A DNA stretch of 64,000 nucleotides from Epinephelus fuscoguttatus. Taxonomy: Eukaryota > Chordata > Actinopteri > Perciformes > Serranidae. This document shows positions 12,421 through 25,430 of the stretch, in pieces. The notes beneath the pieces were generated by a model, which ran no database searches, was not told where the DNA came from, and saw only the letters and a list, made by a program, of their open reading frames with translations. Both the position numbers and the translations under genes were made by a program. How positions within the stretch are numbered: the first letter of the stretch is position 1; every line of letters begins with the position of its first letter. Where the stretch lies: contig NC_064761.1 of assembly GCF_011397635.1 (NCBI RefSeq), positions 30,297,643-30,361,642 on the forward strand, written 5' to 3'.

Positions 12421-13306
12421 CACTTCAAGAGGATGATTCCCAGGTGAAGTCCGCTCTACCTGTAAGAGACTTTACCCAAATATCTTCCTTTCCACTCAAG
12501 TGAAACCACGCTGGACTGCCAAAAAGTGTAAGTTTTTCAAAAGCCTTTTTTTCCCTTTAGCTCTATCTTTGGATTCCCAGCACTGCAGGACCCTAAAATC
12601 TCCACAGACCAAGGCTAAAATATGAAGCTCCCTGATTCCCCATCTTTCCAAACTGAACCTCAAACCCCATCCAAGAGTCAGAGTCACCTCCTCATTGGCT
12701 TACCAGTACCTGCAACACCCATTGGACCACTTTGAGGGTCTTCATTAACCCAAACAGAGCGAGATAGAGAGTCTTAAATAAACCCCCCCCCCCAGCCCAA
12801 AAGAACAGGAAGAAGATATGGCCTATTGGAGAGCTCAGGCCTATTGGAGTGCTTAGTTCTGACTAAATGAATCTTGACAGTGAGGAGGATGCTCTCCTCC
12901 TGCCCAGTATTGTACCAGTCGACTATATACACCCCCCCCCCACAACTGGCTGCCTTAGATGCTCTGACTCCCCTCCCCCCCATCCACCACCACCGCCGCC
13001 ACCACCACCACGGCCCAACCAGATCATAATCCTCTTAACGCTCTGCCTTATTAACCACTCATCTAAATGACATGAAAGCAACCGGCTGGAGAGAGCGGAG
13101 GAAAAAAAAGTAAATTATTTCCCCTGGAATAAAGTCCTGGCCCTTTCACCATACAGTACTTTGTATTTCACATTTGATTATGTGACAAGTGTATCTAAGT
13201 CTGCTCGGGGCTCAAGAGAAATGTATTTCAGAGCCCATCAGGCACAGCAAATTTAAAAGAGGGTCCAACGTGCCCTGTGACGCACATACACACTGTGTCA
13301 CATTAG

Positions 13307-13330
13307 CACACACACACACACACACACACA
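13307..13330. repeat. (CA)n microsatellite
   Basis: Twelve uninterrupted CA units. Confidence 0.95.
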
Positions 13331-14380
13331 GCTAAATTGAATTCCAATTAAGACGATTCCACAGATGATGAATAAATGGATGATCCATTTGGCTCACTTT
13401 TTCAATTGAAGAAACTGTGATCCCTCTTACCCCCAGAGGAATCCACTCATTAGGGTCCATTTTTTGAATAAGGACACAGTTTCCATTTACCCACATGTGC
13501 CCTCATGCCCCTCCATCACCACCCTGCCTGTACAACCTGGTGAACCTTTGTAATACTCAATACCACCACCTGTAAATTAATTCTTGGTTCAACCATTTGA
13601 CCCAGTTTTTGCTCCAGAGGTAATAGAGGTTTGTCCCACTGTGCATTCACAGGTCGAGGCTTACGCAGGACTAACAGAGAGAAAATGACTTGTACTCAGG
13701 GAGTTGGTTACACACACATGTGCATGCTCTGTTAGGTCTCTGGCCAAGTGTTAAACTAGTGTGAAGGGGTTATGTTTAAGACTGACATGACTGCAAGAGC
13801 CAGGAGTCAGAGTTTTATTACACCACTTCTCCTTGGGGGAATATCACAGTCAATACATTTAAGAACCATACATTCAGTGTTGAGGCAGGACTAAAAAAAT
13901 ACATGTTCCCTGCATCAATTCATGTTGCCATGCATATATTTATCCAGATTTTAAAAAAGTCAAACACATTAAAGCTCCTCTAATGATTATTTTTTATGTT
14001 AACAATGGACAAAAGAACTGTTATGTGGAAGGAGTGATGAACCCACAGAGAATTATCACCCGACTCTTCTATTTCTCTTGAGCTCTGTGGAGCATTTTTG
14101 CCTCTTTCAGCCGACTGTTTTGGTTCACTCTCACAGCTCTCATTGGCAGTGTTTCCATCCATATCAGGCAGCTTTCAATGACAAAGCTGATAAACTGACT
14201 GTCCATGACCTGCCCAGCACGAAACAAGAGACAGACAAAGTTTGCAACCGGTGCCAGAGAGTTTGAGTGCTGCCTCACACACGTTTCAGTCCCAAAAGTG
14301 TACACTTACAGAAGGTGCAGGTATCTAGTGAAAGTAGAGCAATATGTTTCTTTATCCTCACAAAATAGTAAGCTGTAGGA

Positions 14381-14680
14381 CAGGGGTTCCCAACCGGTGG
14401 GTTGTGGTCCAAAAGTGGGTCCTGGATCCATTCTGAATGCAACGCAAGTGACTCGAGAACATGTAAAGTTTGTAAAAAAACACACTTTATTTTGAAGTAC
14501 AGTGACTTTCTGGCACAGACTTTTATTTTGAAGTGCTGATTCATGCTGTAGAGTGAGTAAATAATGAACAACTATTTGACAGAGCCAGCAAACTATCTCG
14601 ACAACATGGCCAAAAGCAAGTATGATGTTGAATATATTAAACTTTGTGGTCTGGACCCTGTGGCTGGAACAGTTGTCAAG
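14381..14680 (+). mobile_element. hAT-type MITE, copy 2 (degraded 3' end)
   Basis: Begins CAGGGGTTCCCAACCGG and shares the body of copy 1: GGGTTGTGG, AAAAACACACTTTATTTTGA and ATGGCCAAAAGCAAGTATGA. The ATG at 14,606 opens a frame MAKSKYDVEYIKLCG, longer than in copy 1 and again similar in style to a hAT transposase start. The right terminal repeat has decayed (GGAACAGTTGTCAAG) and no clear 8-bp duplication remains. It is therefore older than copies 1 and 3. Confidence 0.75.
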
Positions 14681-17600
14681 TGTGTCATTGTTTTTTTTTA
14701 TATACTACAGGTATTACAGCAAAGAAAGAAAGGGAAAAACAGCAAATGGATACACGTACAATCATGTTGTCATTAAGAAATAAAAGCAAATAGACTTCAG
14801 TAGCCTTCTCCTCCTCTTTAAGTGTCATAAAATGCCCCATATCTTATCAAAGGTAATCATAAAATAAAGTCTTTCAAGGGCAATATAGTGGCCGGCAAGC
14901 CAGGTTTGTAATCTTGGTCTGGTAGCAGAATGAAATCAGTAAGTGTTTTACTTTACATACTATGATAATTGTGTTGATGCTATGTGTGAGTGTATGCTTC
15001 ACAATGAATTAAAAAAACACACACCAACTCATATGTATGCTGTGTCATGACAGTAGCAGAAATAAGAAATGACCCGGACGATAAAACCATTTAAGCCAAC
15101 ATAAAAAAAAACAATTAACACTAACACACAACAGAAGTTGTCTAACTATTAACCAACCTGCAGCAGGGTGTCTCTCGAACACAGGCTAACAAGCAATGAC
15201 TCTACTGTCTGATTCTGATACATGAACCAATCCAGCAAAGTGGTTTCTTTGGTGTTCTTCGGCATTTGGGCTGCTGGTCAGGAGGTATGGAGAGTGTGCA
15301 GGGCAGTGAGTTTGTATGAGAGCTGGTATCAGCAAGCTGCTGAGTCTATTCAGGTTTTGAATGGTCTCAGCAGTGAGCTCATACAGGTACAACAAATCCC
15401 AAGGAGACACATACACAACAGTTATTCACCACTGGCACTGCTTAAAACCAACAGATCTTTGTCGAACAGTATTGCTTAAAGGGATACTTCGCTGATTTTC
15501 AACTAGCTTTGTATCAAAACAATGTGAGGCAGTATGCATACATGAATTGTGGTAAACTTCCCTCCATCTAACCAGTGCCTAGATATCTCTCCCTCCTTGT
15601 TTCACTGGCTCTCACACTACAGGCTGTACTTCCACATTTTTGTATTCCCCCTAACAGGTCCCATAATATTGTCTTAAAAAAAAGAATCAATGGAATGCTG
15701 CTCAGGTGTGAAAAAGGTTTCCTTGTGGTGCTGCTCAGTTTGAGGGATCCAACTAGTTTAGAGTTGTTGAAGAAATCGGAGGCACTCAGAAGGTAAAAGC
15801 CTTTAATATCTCATGGCTATTGTAGTGGTTAAAACACGTCTATGTGTGTCAGCAATTAAGACCTTAATCAGGGCAGGTCTTTGGGCTGTTTCCTATTCAT
15901 GTTGGTGAGTAGTCACATGATCAGTATAGACAGATAAAGTCACATGACAGACCATGCTTAGCAGAGGAAACCACACATAAAAACTCAAACAATGCGAGGG
16001 CAAAACAGCAATTGATAAAAGGAATGCAAGAAACATTTTAGAACCTCTTAATATTTAAGTTTTTAATACACACAACATGACAGCAATTGATGTTTGAGGT
16101 CCCATAATATGTTTACCATATTAACATTAACTGGTGATGATATGTCAGTGTTGTGTTTACAGCTTGTTGCTCACCCTCTAAATGGCCAAAAGAAATTTAT
16201 CACTGCAGGTTTAAAGAAGCAGTTTATTTCATCTGTCCAGCACCTGAATATTTACATTTAGACTATAGGTGCTCTCACTTTTTGTTAAAGAGCAATGGCT
16301 AACAGGAGGTGTGTATCAGCTCAGTGTGAGATAGTGTTCACCAAGCCTTTACAATAAGTTTATATTTCTGTTTATCTCACCTGTTTTAAGATGGGGTGTT
16401 GAGTCTACAGCACCCTACAGCTTAGACAAAAACACAGTTTAGTCCATTTCAAATGCAGCCATTTAATGCGTTCATTGTTTTAGCAACAGAGGAGCTTTGT
16501 GTCCTGAATCAGACAACGAACATGGGTAAGATAAGGCAACTGAATTATTATTTAAAAAAAGAAATACATCTCTAAAATCTGCAAAATCACTCCTGGTGTT
16601 AAAAGACACACACATCGTCTTTATGGTCCAACAGCTGTCCAGGTTTTAAATTCCTCATATACTTCCTGTCTCTCTTAAGCCAGTGTGTGGACTGTATTAT
16701 CATGGCTGTGACAGAATCTCACACCACGACCACAAATGACTCGTCTGGGTCCGAGTCTGCATCACAGTGCTGCTCTCAAGTCTGTGCTTAGCCCGAATGA
16801 GCATCACGTCCCCAACGATCAATGCGTGATAGCATTGACTGTCATAAAGTGCAGTAAACTTTATCCTTATATAAGGGATTACAGTATTTCAGAGAGCAGC
16901 TTTTTCTGAGAGAATAAACACATTTTTAAAGAAATTTTGTAGATGAGACAGAAAACTGGTTTAACAGACTGTTCCCCTCAGATTTTCTCAGTATTCTCTG
17001 TCGGTATCACTTGGACACTTTTCAGCATGAAATACAGCACTGGTCTGTGTTTGGACCTGCTGAGATAAAACGCAGCTGAAATTTGCCTTTCCTTTTACTC
17101 CCCTAAGTGAACACCATACTCCTGTTAGGTCGACTAAAGACACCATGTCCAGGGCTTTGTAAGGTCTGTTTGGTTTCCCCACATCTTGTTTTCTTGTGGC
17201 TCCTCAGCACTCTAAGTCCTTTTCAGGGAGTTTATGAGGGCCCGCCTTGTGGAGAGAAAGCCTTGGCTGTGTTTGCTTTGGGAATAGTCTCCTGACAGGG
17301 TGCTAAAGGAGCATGTCAGAGCACGGGTCCCAAAGTGTTTGGGTAAAGAGAGCCGCTACCTCTTGCCACTGAGGAATCCGCCCTTCTTCGGTAATCTGTC
17401 ACACCTCCTTCCAAATAAAATGGCTCAGAGATTTTCACACAAGTCTGTCAGGGTTAATATTTACCCCTGCCCTCTGGTCAAGACGGATAGGGAGAGAGTG
17501 AGGCAAACGGAGGGAGGGAGAAGGTGGGTGAGTTTTTGAAGCAGGGAGGCATCTGCGCGTCTTTACAGCCAGACCTGACATGGTGATAAAACACTGACAG

Positions 17601-18009
17601 ATGGCACATTTTATCAAACATTTTTCCTCTGTTGATGCTGATCTGACTGGTCATTTTTAAACATGAACCAATTCTCTTTACAGAACAAATTTTATTATAA
17701 GACACTACAATAGTTGTTTGAGATTTTGGGTAAAATGCTTTTATGTTTTCTTGCCAAGAGTCTGATGAGAAGATTAACGCGGCTCACATATCTGTCTGAA
17801 ACTGGAGCCAACAAATCATTTGCTTAGCTCATCATACAGACTAAAAGTAGGGTTAAACAGGCAGCCTGGCTCTGTCCAAAGGTAAAAGTATAGCACCTCT
17901 AAAATTCACTAATTAACACATTATAAAAAATCTGTTCAAAAAACAAATTATAAACATGACAACATGTGTCTTGCGCAGGTGCTGTGACTTAATGCAGTCT
18001 CAACTGATT
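14681..18009. other. Gene-free; unclassified repeat near 15,478-15,800
   Basis: No gene was recognised. Bases 15,478-15,800 begin AAAGGGATACTTCGCTGATT and AGCTTTGTATCAAAACAATG, words I associate with a dispersed fish repeat, but its ends are not clear. The remainder is unique-looking and moderately AT-rich, with no motif I can defend. Confidence 0.4.
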
Positions 18010-18300
18010 GCATGTCAATTAGCATAGGTGTAGATTTTGGGGTTGCAAAGGACATATCCGCAATATTTAGAACATGTGCATAAAATATGACAGCTGCAGA
18101 GGATTTTTATTTTGCCAAAAATTAAAACATTTACACCACAATATGATGCATAAAAGACACAAATTGGTGCATAAACATTCACCGCAATGCAGGAAAATAA
18201 GCATTTGATGCTCAAAATGAAATTGTAATGATCACTGTTACCAGGTTTGCTGTTTGCCCCCAATTTCAGTCTTTATGCTAAGCTAAGCTAACTGTCTCCT
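18010..18300. repeat. Dispersed repeat (copy 1 of 3) joined to an AGCTTAGC-family tail
   Basis: Contains GTAGATTTTGGGG, AATATTTAGAACATGTGCAT, TTTTATTTTGCCAAAAATTA, GCATAAA and AATGCAGGAAAATAAGCATT, then AGTCTTTATGCTAAGCTAAG. Related text occurs at 38,560-38,740 and 42,862-42,995, which identifies an interspersed family of unknown class. No ends or target duplications could be defined. Confidence 0.5.
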
Positions 18301-18483
18301 GGGTTCATATTTAATGGACAGATCTCTCATCAAACTCTCTACAAGCGAGCAACTCAAGTCCATTTCCAGAATGTTAAACTATTCATTTAAAGGTTCCAAA
18401 AAATAAATTGGCAGCCTATTCTTCTTTTCAAGTGAATATCTTTTTCATAAAGATGAGCATAAAATTCCCCTCTATCAGTTTCT

Positions 18484-18960
18484 GTGTCTGTCACAGCCCG
18501 TCAAACACGTGCGGCGGTGGGTGAATTGGGGGAGTCGCTGCAGGAGAGTACGGGAGGAAGGAGCAAGTGGGGCGGAGGGGAGGAGGCGGGGGATTTAGCG
18601 TGGCCTGTCGGAGGGCTAATTCCTGTGCTGGCGTTGGAGCTCCTCAGCTCCGCCGTGGCTCAGATATTCAGATTTGGGCTGGGCTGCCATGTGGGCTCGA
18701 AGATACTCCGCAGCCGGCTCCTCCCCCGCTCTATTCAGGGCCTGCGAGGAGCCTTGGGATGGCGTTAAAAAAGGAGATTAAGTTTCCTCCAGAGAGCAAA
18801 GCTCCTTAAGGGGGTATCTGTGTGCCTCTCAGCCGCCTGGTCAGTGAGGGATGCGTGAGGGGGGCCTCGCCATGAACTCCACTGAGACAGTAGGGGGGTG
18901 GGTGACATATAAGAGGTGGGGGAGAGGAACGCAGGGAGGCTGACCTGACTCCCACCCCAC
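18484..18960. promoter_or_regulatory. GC-rich candidate conserved element
   Basis: A GC-rich non-repetitive block with mixed motifs: CACGTG E-box at 18,507-18,512, GGGGCGGAGGGGAGGAGGCG, GAGGGCTAATTCCTGTG and CAGATATTCAGATTTGGG. Frames of 80-94 codons are open but overlap each other and show no protein similarity I recognise. The mixture of Sp/KLF-like and homeobox-like words suggests an enhancer or promoter. There is no alignment evidence. Confidence 0.3.
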
Positions 18961-19599
18961 GACTGGCTCCACCCTGACCCTGGTTACCTTCTCAAATGTC
19001 GATATAAAATCAGATTCACTGCTTTGGGTGCAAGCAGAAAGAATCCCCTGATAAATAATGACAAACGGATGGTATCATCTTGGAGGATTTTGCTTTTGTT
19101 TGTCTGTATTATACTATCATATAATGTCATTTTAGAGTATGTCTCAGGGGTTTTTGTGAGCATGACCATGCATATGTGCTTTTGACTGTGTGAGGGAGAT
19201 ACAGTGTGTCTGTATACAAGGACAAGTCTCATTCACAGAGCTTAAAATTGGGCTCCAAATGTGGTGGATCACTGTTAAACACGTGCAAGTGTAGGGAGTG
19301 ATGCTCAGACACACAACGTCTCTGTGATCTCCAATGTGGGGGTATAAATACACAAACACAGAGCAAACAAAATGTGCATATGGACATTAGGAACTGTCTT
19401 TTGTGGTGGAATTCTCCTCTGAGAAAATGGTCTGAATAGCGCCAGTCTGTGGTGTGGATTAGGTCAAAAGCACCTAGGCGTCTATTACACTTTTGATATT
19501 AGATCATTAAGTGGCCATTCAAAAGGCAGACTTATAAGTATTGTACATTCGGACCTGTGAAGTTAAGTTAAAATCTACCCTTCAAAAGGCTTTGATTCT

Positions 19600-20300
19600 T
19601 CCTTTGAATCAAAAAGGGCTGCAGCGCCAAAGCAGGGAGGAAAAAACCCTTACACATTCCTTTATTTGATTAGCAATACTGATGACAGGGTTGAATGAGA
19701 GAGGGGAAAAAAAAAATCTAATGACTTCTTCAGCTTTGTAGCGGGGCTGAAAAAGCCTTATCTGCTCTATTCAGCAGTGGTCTCTCCTGGGAAGCGAGGA
19801 TCACTGTGCTGAGGGACTGTCAGGTCCTGCCAATAGCCGTAATGGGCCCTAATTCCACATTAATGCAGTCTAAATGAAGTGTCACAGGAAGATTGATCTG
19901 TTGAGGGCGTTGCCTTGATGAAGGTTGTTCTACTGAGTGGGCGCCTCAGTGGACACCTGGTTACCCTCTGAAACGCCCCAGGGGCCCCATCTGAAGCCTG
20001 CAGAGCAACCTGTCAGACTCTGCGTGCACATGTCTGAGTGCACATCTAGAAAAGTCTTAAATATATTTAAAAAGCTGTAACTGAGTCAATGTGAGTGTAA
20101 TTTCCTCTGATTCCTGTGAATAAATGCGGGCGGTATGGAGCCGTCCCGTCTCTAATGTTTTGAAGATTGTCTAATATTTGCCCGGCTCCTTTTGATGAAG
20201 GTACATTTTTCGTCATGTTCTGTTGTCTGACAGGTGCATAGGCCGGATAATGCTGCCAGTGGGAGACTTTGCAGGGAGCTTAAATACAACCAGTCCTCCT
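19600..20300. promoter_or_regulatory. Strong-looking candidate conserved non-coding block
   Basis: About 700 bp of non-repetitive, information-dense sequence: CTTTATTTGATTAGCAATAC, GCCAATAGCCGTAATGGGCC, CTAATTCCACATTAATGCAG and AATATTTGCCCGGCTCC. Multiple TAAT cores, no simple repeats or MITE ends, and no open frame of note. This is the texture of vertebrate developmental enhancers. The claim rests on reading alone. Confidence 0.35.
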
Positions 20301-20719
20301 ACTGTACATATCTAAAACCCCATTTTACTCCTTTCCATTAGTAATTCTTGTCCACAGAAATGGATTTTTACTCACTGTCAAGTTTAAACTGCTACTTTCC
20401 CTGTATGTGGAGTATTAGGCTAATCGCGCGGTAATTCTACTTTCTGTATGCTTGTCAAAAATATATATAAAGCTGGGCAGCTACTTTTGACAAGATCGTT
20501 CAAGTTAAGATTCAAGTCAGGCCAAATGATGGAGCGTGTTTTAGTGTCATCTTACTTGCAGATATTGTCATTTTGCCAACATGACAATTTGGAATATTAA
20601 TTTCCTAATTTATATCAAGTATTGTGCAGAGTGCTGGAATGACGATTCACCACGTTTTTTTCTCTGAGTAAAGAAATACAATATTTGCAGGTCACATAAT
20701 CAGTTGAAATTCATAGACA

Positions 20720-20852
20720 CAGGGTTCCCACACATTTTCATGGAAAAAAAAAAACAATAACTTTAACCAATTCCATGACTCTACCAGGCCTGGAAAATGT
20801 GATTGTGAAATTCCTTAACTTTTCCAAGTTTTCCATGACTGTGGGAACCCTG
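20720..20852. mobile_element. Short MITE-like element with CAGGGTTCCCAC ends
   Basis: The left end CAGGGTTCCCACAC is mirrored by GTGGGAACCCTG at the right end, and the interior has inverted ATTTTCATGG / TTTTCCATGAC. The CAG...CTG termini suggest a hAT-type MITE. The flanking octamers (CATAGACA and TATACATC) do not match, so transposition is not proven. Confidence 0.6.
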
Positions 20853-21044
20853 TATACATCTTTATCAGAGCTAAAAGATCCAATCATCACTGAAGCACAG
20901 GCCTGAGTCATGCAAGAGGGACAATAAAAACATGGAATGGTCAGAGTAATCATATTGACATTTAAAGTGTCTTGATTGATTCATGTCAACTCATGCATTG
21001 GACATGCAAGAAAACATTCCACCTTAAAAGCTGTGTTAGTAGCA

Positions 21045-21480
21045 GTGGCATAAAGTAGTTACGATGGGCCCCAGTGCACGCTATTATGCACATATTGTCC
21101 GTTACATGATCAGAGACTTGACATTGGATGACATCAATGTACATATTAACCAACAATCATTACTGCATATTTGTATATAACAAAAAATACCAGAGAAAAT
21201 AAGATAAGAAACAAGATAATATTTTGTTATATAGATGCTACTGACTATTTTACAGTTGGGTTTGCCTTTTTCAAGGGCATATATAGCAAATGGCACTGTT
21301 TTTATTCAATGAGAGTTCTTTTTGAACACGTGTATTTTTTCTTTTCACTCATAAGGGCCCATTCTCCACACAACACATTGTTGGAGGGCCCACTCTCTCT
21401 ATGGGCCCCCCACCTCACAGGCCCTAGTGCAACCACAATGCCTGCACTGTCTATATTTACGCCCCTGGTTAGTAGTCTGT
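21045..21480. repeat. Unclassified interspersed repeat with GGGCCCC ends
   Basis: Starts AGTGGCATAAAGTAGTTACG then ATGGGCCCCAGTGCA. It ends ATGGGCCCCCCACCTCACAG, GCCCTAGTGCA, TGCACTGTCTATATTTACGC then CCCTGG. Similar GGCCCCTGG/GGGCCCC phrases flank the minisatellite at 57,180 and 58,600. It is probably a dispersed DNA-transposon-type repeat, class unknown. Confidence 0.45.
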
Positions 21481-21801
21481 AAGGAGCACAGTGAATCAAA
21501 AAACATTTTTCTCAGCTATCTGACTGTAAACTACTAATGATGAGAAGGAAGCAAAACATCCTTTCATTGCGTTGGGTAATATGTGTCTGCTTGCCACAGT
21601 AGAACAGTGGTTATACAACCTACATAACAAGCCACAACTTCACCATAGTTGCACTACACCCCTGGTATTGGGTAAAAATAAGGGAAGTTTATTAATAAAG
21701 TTTGGAAGGTGTATTCTACAAAAGTGTTATCACATTATCAGACTTCCGTAAAAGGCCACACACTTTGTGTTATTTTAAATTAGTGTAATTGTAACATTTT
21801 T

Positions 21802-22180
21802 CATTCATTCATTCATCTTCTAACCGCTTCATCCTCTTGAGGGTCGCGGGGGGGCTGGAGCCTATCCCAGCTGACATCGGGCGAGAGGCAGGGTACACCC
21901 TGGACAGGTCACCAGACTATCACAGGGCTGACACATAGAGACAGACAACCATTCACACTCACATTCACACCTACGGACAATTTAGAGTTACCAATTAACC
22001 TAGTCCCCAATCTGCATGTCTTTGGACTGTGGGAGGAAGCCGGAGTGCCCGGAGAGACCCCACGCTGACACGGGGAGAACATGCAAACTCCACACAGAAG
22101 GGCTCCCATGCCCGGGATCGAACTGGCAACCCTCTTGCTGTGAGGTGAGAGTGCTAAACACCACACCACCGTGCCGCCCC
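21802..22180 (-). mobile_element. tRNA-derived SINE, family A, with perfect 12-bp TSD
   Basis: Full-length inverse copy: the tail (CATTCATTCATTCATC) is at the left and the tRNA-like head (B box GGTTCGATCCC in family A; here AGTTCGATCCC) at the right. It is flanked by identical TGTAACATTTTT at 21,790-21,801 and 22,181-22,192. The exact duplication shows insertion by target-primed reverse transcription and indicates a fairly young copy. Confidence 0.95.
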
Positions 22181-22192
22181 TGTAACATTTTT

Positions 22193-23688
22193 GAAATAGT
22201 AAATCTTTCCAATATTATTGTATCACACATTTTACACGTGCTAATTTATGTTACAATAAATTATGTTGCAGAATAAAACATATTGTATTATAAAGTTTTG
22301 TTATTTTTTTCTGTTCAGGTTTTACAGTCCTGTCTCCTAGACACTAAGTTTAGTTACAACTTGTTTGAAACATAATGAGGGAAATGTAATGCAGAGCAAA
22401 TTATGTTTTCTATTAACATCATGAAAAGAAATTGTTGCTAATTAAGTACCTGGCAAGCTGCAAAAATGTTCACACAATATTCAATGACAGCGTATTTCGT
22501 TTTCCACCAAAATATACAATCCTGTACTACAGTATCCAGTTATACTGACTACAGCATTATTATTTTTTTTACATTTGTTATTAACATTTAACCGAAAACA
22601 CGAATTTTCTCTTAACTTAGCATAAGTGCTTTTGTTACCTTAATCTAAGACAGAGTCTGGATGCCAACCTAGGAAACTGGTGTCAAGGTTCAGCACTTGG
22701 TACGCTCGCCATCCTCCTTGCAAAGCCTATGCAGTACATAAACGTTGTGTTTTGTTACCTGAAAGAAACATTGTCTCTGAAAATAATCCAGGCAGTGATT
22801 ACGATGCCACAAAAACATAATTAAAAAGCAGTTTGGTAACATACTAATTTTATTTCTAGGAGACAGGGTTGGGTTTTAAGGTGTTTTAAGAGGACTGAAA
22901 GTTGTTTGAATTGAATTTGTAATTTTAGGCCACACAAATAAAACAAATGATAAAATTTACTTCTTGTTTAAAACAAACAGAATACAAAAATCGTAAAAAA
23001 AAAATAGTCCATACTCAGTCAGAATGAAAGTGCACATTATACTTTACAGATTTTATTTTTTGATCATTTTTGTCACACATTAGAGATTCAAATTTTCTCC
23101 AGAATGATTTCAAGGTTCCATTTGATGTTTAAATCACATTCATGCAATCGTAACATTTAGCCATGAAGCTTACAGCGCTGGACACACTTCCTTCACATCA
23201 AACGGCCCTCTACACTTAATTGGAACTCCGTAAATGATATTTCATTTAGTTATGGTCGCAGAGGAGCGTTGCAATGACTGTGTCAGCTGCTGAGTGTGTG
23301 CCACTGCACATGAGCAAACATATGCATACTTCATGTGTGCACCCTCGACATTAGAAGCAGCAGGGCCCTGGATGAGCTTCCCAGGTGACCCAGAAGACTG
23401 CAGCAAGTGTGTCAATGTCAGTTTGATTAACTCTAATACCGGGGCTTTTGGCACATGTGGTCAGGTTAATGAAACTCAGTGAGAAGGCACTTTTTCCTGG
23501 TTCCCTCCCCGCCAGGAAGCTGCGGGTGATGGGATGAGGTTCAGCAACTCGCTCCCTCTCTCCCTCAGCGGCCCCCCTCTCCACCAACGGGACAGTCTGA
23601 TACCCTCTTTAGGCACCGAAGCCGCTGAGATGTATTACTCATCCACCTCCACATCCCTCCTTCTCGATCACGACCCCACTCAATTTAT
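22193..23688. other. Gene-free, AT-rich, then a conserved-looking stretch
   Basis: Bases 22,193-23,150 are AT-rich with no recognisable feature. Bases about 23,160-23,640 are better balanced and contain homeobox-like GATTAACTCTAATACC, compatible with a conserved element. No gene is supported. Confidence 0.35.
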
Positions 23689-24015
23689 TCATTCGTTCAT
23701 TCATCTTCTAACTGCTTCATCCTCTTGAGGGTCGCGGGGGGGCTGGAGCCTATCCCAGCTGACATTAGGCGAGAGGCAGGGTACACCCTGGACAGGTCGC
23801 CAGACTAACGCAGGGCTGACACATAGAGATGGACAACCATTCACGCTCACATTCACACCTACGGACAATTTAGAGTCATCAATTAACCTAGTCCCCACGC
23901 TGACACAGAGGGAACATGCAAACTCCACACAGAAGGGCTCCCACACCCGGGATTGAACCGGCAACCCTCTTGCTGTGAGGCGAGAGTGCTAACCACCATA
24001 CCACCGTGCCGCCCC
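23689..24015 (-). mobile_element. tRNA-derived SINE, family A, with TSD and internal deletion
   Basis: Inverse copy. The direct repeat ACTCAATTTAT (extendable to CCCCACTCAATTTAT) is present at 23,674-23,688 and 24,012-24,026. Compared with the neighbouring copies, the CTGCATGTCTTTGGACTGTG segment in the middle is missing, so this is a deletion variant. The B box region is GGTTCAATCCC. Confidence 0.93.
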
Positions 24016-24299
24016 ACTCAATTTATATTCTACTGAATAGATAATCAGTTTGGTTGTGTTTACTAATGTTAAAGCCTAAATGTAAAGTTTGGATAAGCTC
24101 TTCCTTGTAATCTATTAAGATTTAATGATATCTCCGGAAATCTTTTTATTCTATGGATGCATCTCTGAATGGGTTGAATCCTGGAAACTTCCAGAAATAG
24201 AAATCCCACCAATAAAAAGCTTTCTTTAAACACACAGAATTTAGTTAAGGTTTTTTTAAGGATTGCCAAGGTTATCATGACACCAGCTCTTCAAAACCC

Positions 24300-25080
24300 C
24301 AAAGTGTTTCTCCTTGCTCTCTCTTTCTTCACTGACACAGAAGTAGGGCACACCGGAGAATGAGCAGCACAATTGGGAGGCATCCTGTCGCTTTAAGAGG
24401 GGGACCCATCTAATCTCTCCCTATCCACTCAGGCCCTGGATTTATAAATTTCCTGCAATCTCGATTTTCAAAGCCGTCTTGATTTTGAGTGTGTGTGTGT
24501 GTATGTGTGTGTCTGCTTGTGAGAGAGGAAGTGTAGGACTGGCAAGAGGTACTATTGGGGGGTTGTGGTTTGTTTGTGCTGTCCTTTAGAAAAAGAGCTT
24601 ACGAGTTCAGCAGAAGAAACGCGGGGAGCTAATGTGAAGATTTAGGACTTTCTCCGAGGCTTGGCCTCGTCTAAGCTCTGTTTGCTTGAGCCGTTTGTGG
24701 GGTCCTGCTCACACTAAACCCAGATTAATATTCCCCCCATATCCAACCAGCCCAGACACCGGCTCCCGGCCTCGCTGTCCTCCACCCCCCCCTCTCTTCC
24801 CTGCCTTTTCTGGCCGTGATCGTCTCCCTTCCCTAATCCAAGTCCGCTGCCTCTCATCTCGCTCTTTATCTCGTCTAAGTAAGCACCTTTCTCATGGCTT
24901 CTTTCCATGAGGGGAAGCAGCAGGAGGAGCGTAAATATGTTTTCCCCAAGCCCTCCTCATTGCTCACTGACCTCTGTGAGGTGTTATTATCAGAGTGACT
25001 GCTAAGCTCTGAGATTGCTTTTAGCCAGGTTCACCAGGGGAGAGTAAGGCTGGCTTTAAATGGCTCTGTATTGGTTTACA
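24300..25080. promoter_or_regulatory. Candidate conserved non-coding block
   Basis: Non-repetitive except for a short GT run at 24,490-24,511. Includes CTGGATTTATAAATTTCCTG, TCTCGATTTTCAAAGCCGTC and GGCTGGCTTTAAATGGCTCT. No gene-like frame. It is proposed as a regulatory element on texture alone. Confidence 0.28.
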
Positions 25081-25430
25081 TGCCACCCAATGAACACATA
25101 AAGGACGGGTACTTATTGTATTAGGCAAATATTTCACCCATTAACACACTAATATACCCAAGTTAATGGAGACAGAATTTCTGTTTACCTCCTGAACAGA
25201 CAGGTGGAAATGCTAAAGACGTGTCTTTGACTTGTCATTCGTTTTTACTTCTGTTTGAAGGCACTGTAATCTTTGCATATGCATCTTGCACAATAATGCA
25301 AGGGGTACTTTTTCAGTGGGAATGAACAAGCTGTGATCCAAACTTCTCACATCTTGTCTAACCAGGTCTAGTAAGTCATAAATGTTTTTATACTCTGAAA
25401 ATGCCACAGTTATAATAACACAGATAATAA

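Larger units (their letters stand above)
11346..14380. other. Gene-free; GC-rich patch, C-rich tract and (CA)n
   Basis: No gene was supported. Besides the GC-rich island at 12,030-12,420, it holds C-runs at 12,783-12,794 and 12,931-12,941 followed by a CCACC/CCGCC-rich tract to about 13,015, and a (CA)n run at 13,307-13,330. The rest has no recognisable repeat or gene. Confidence 0.5.
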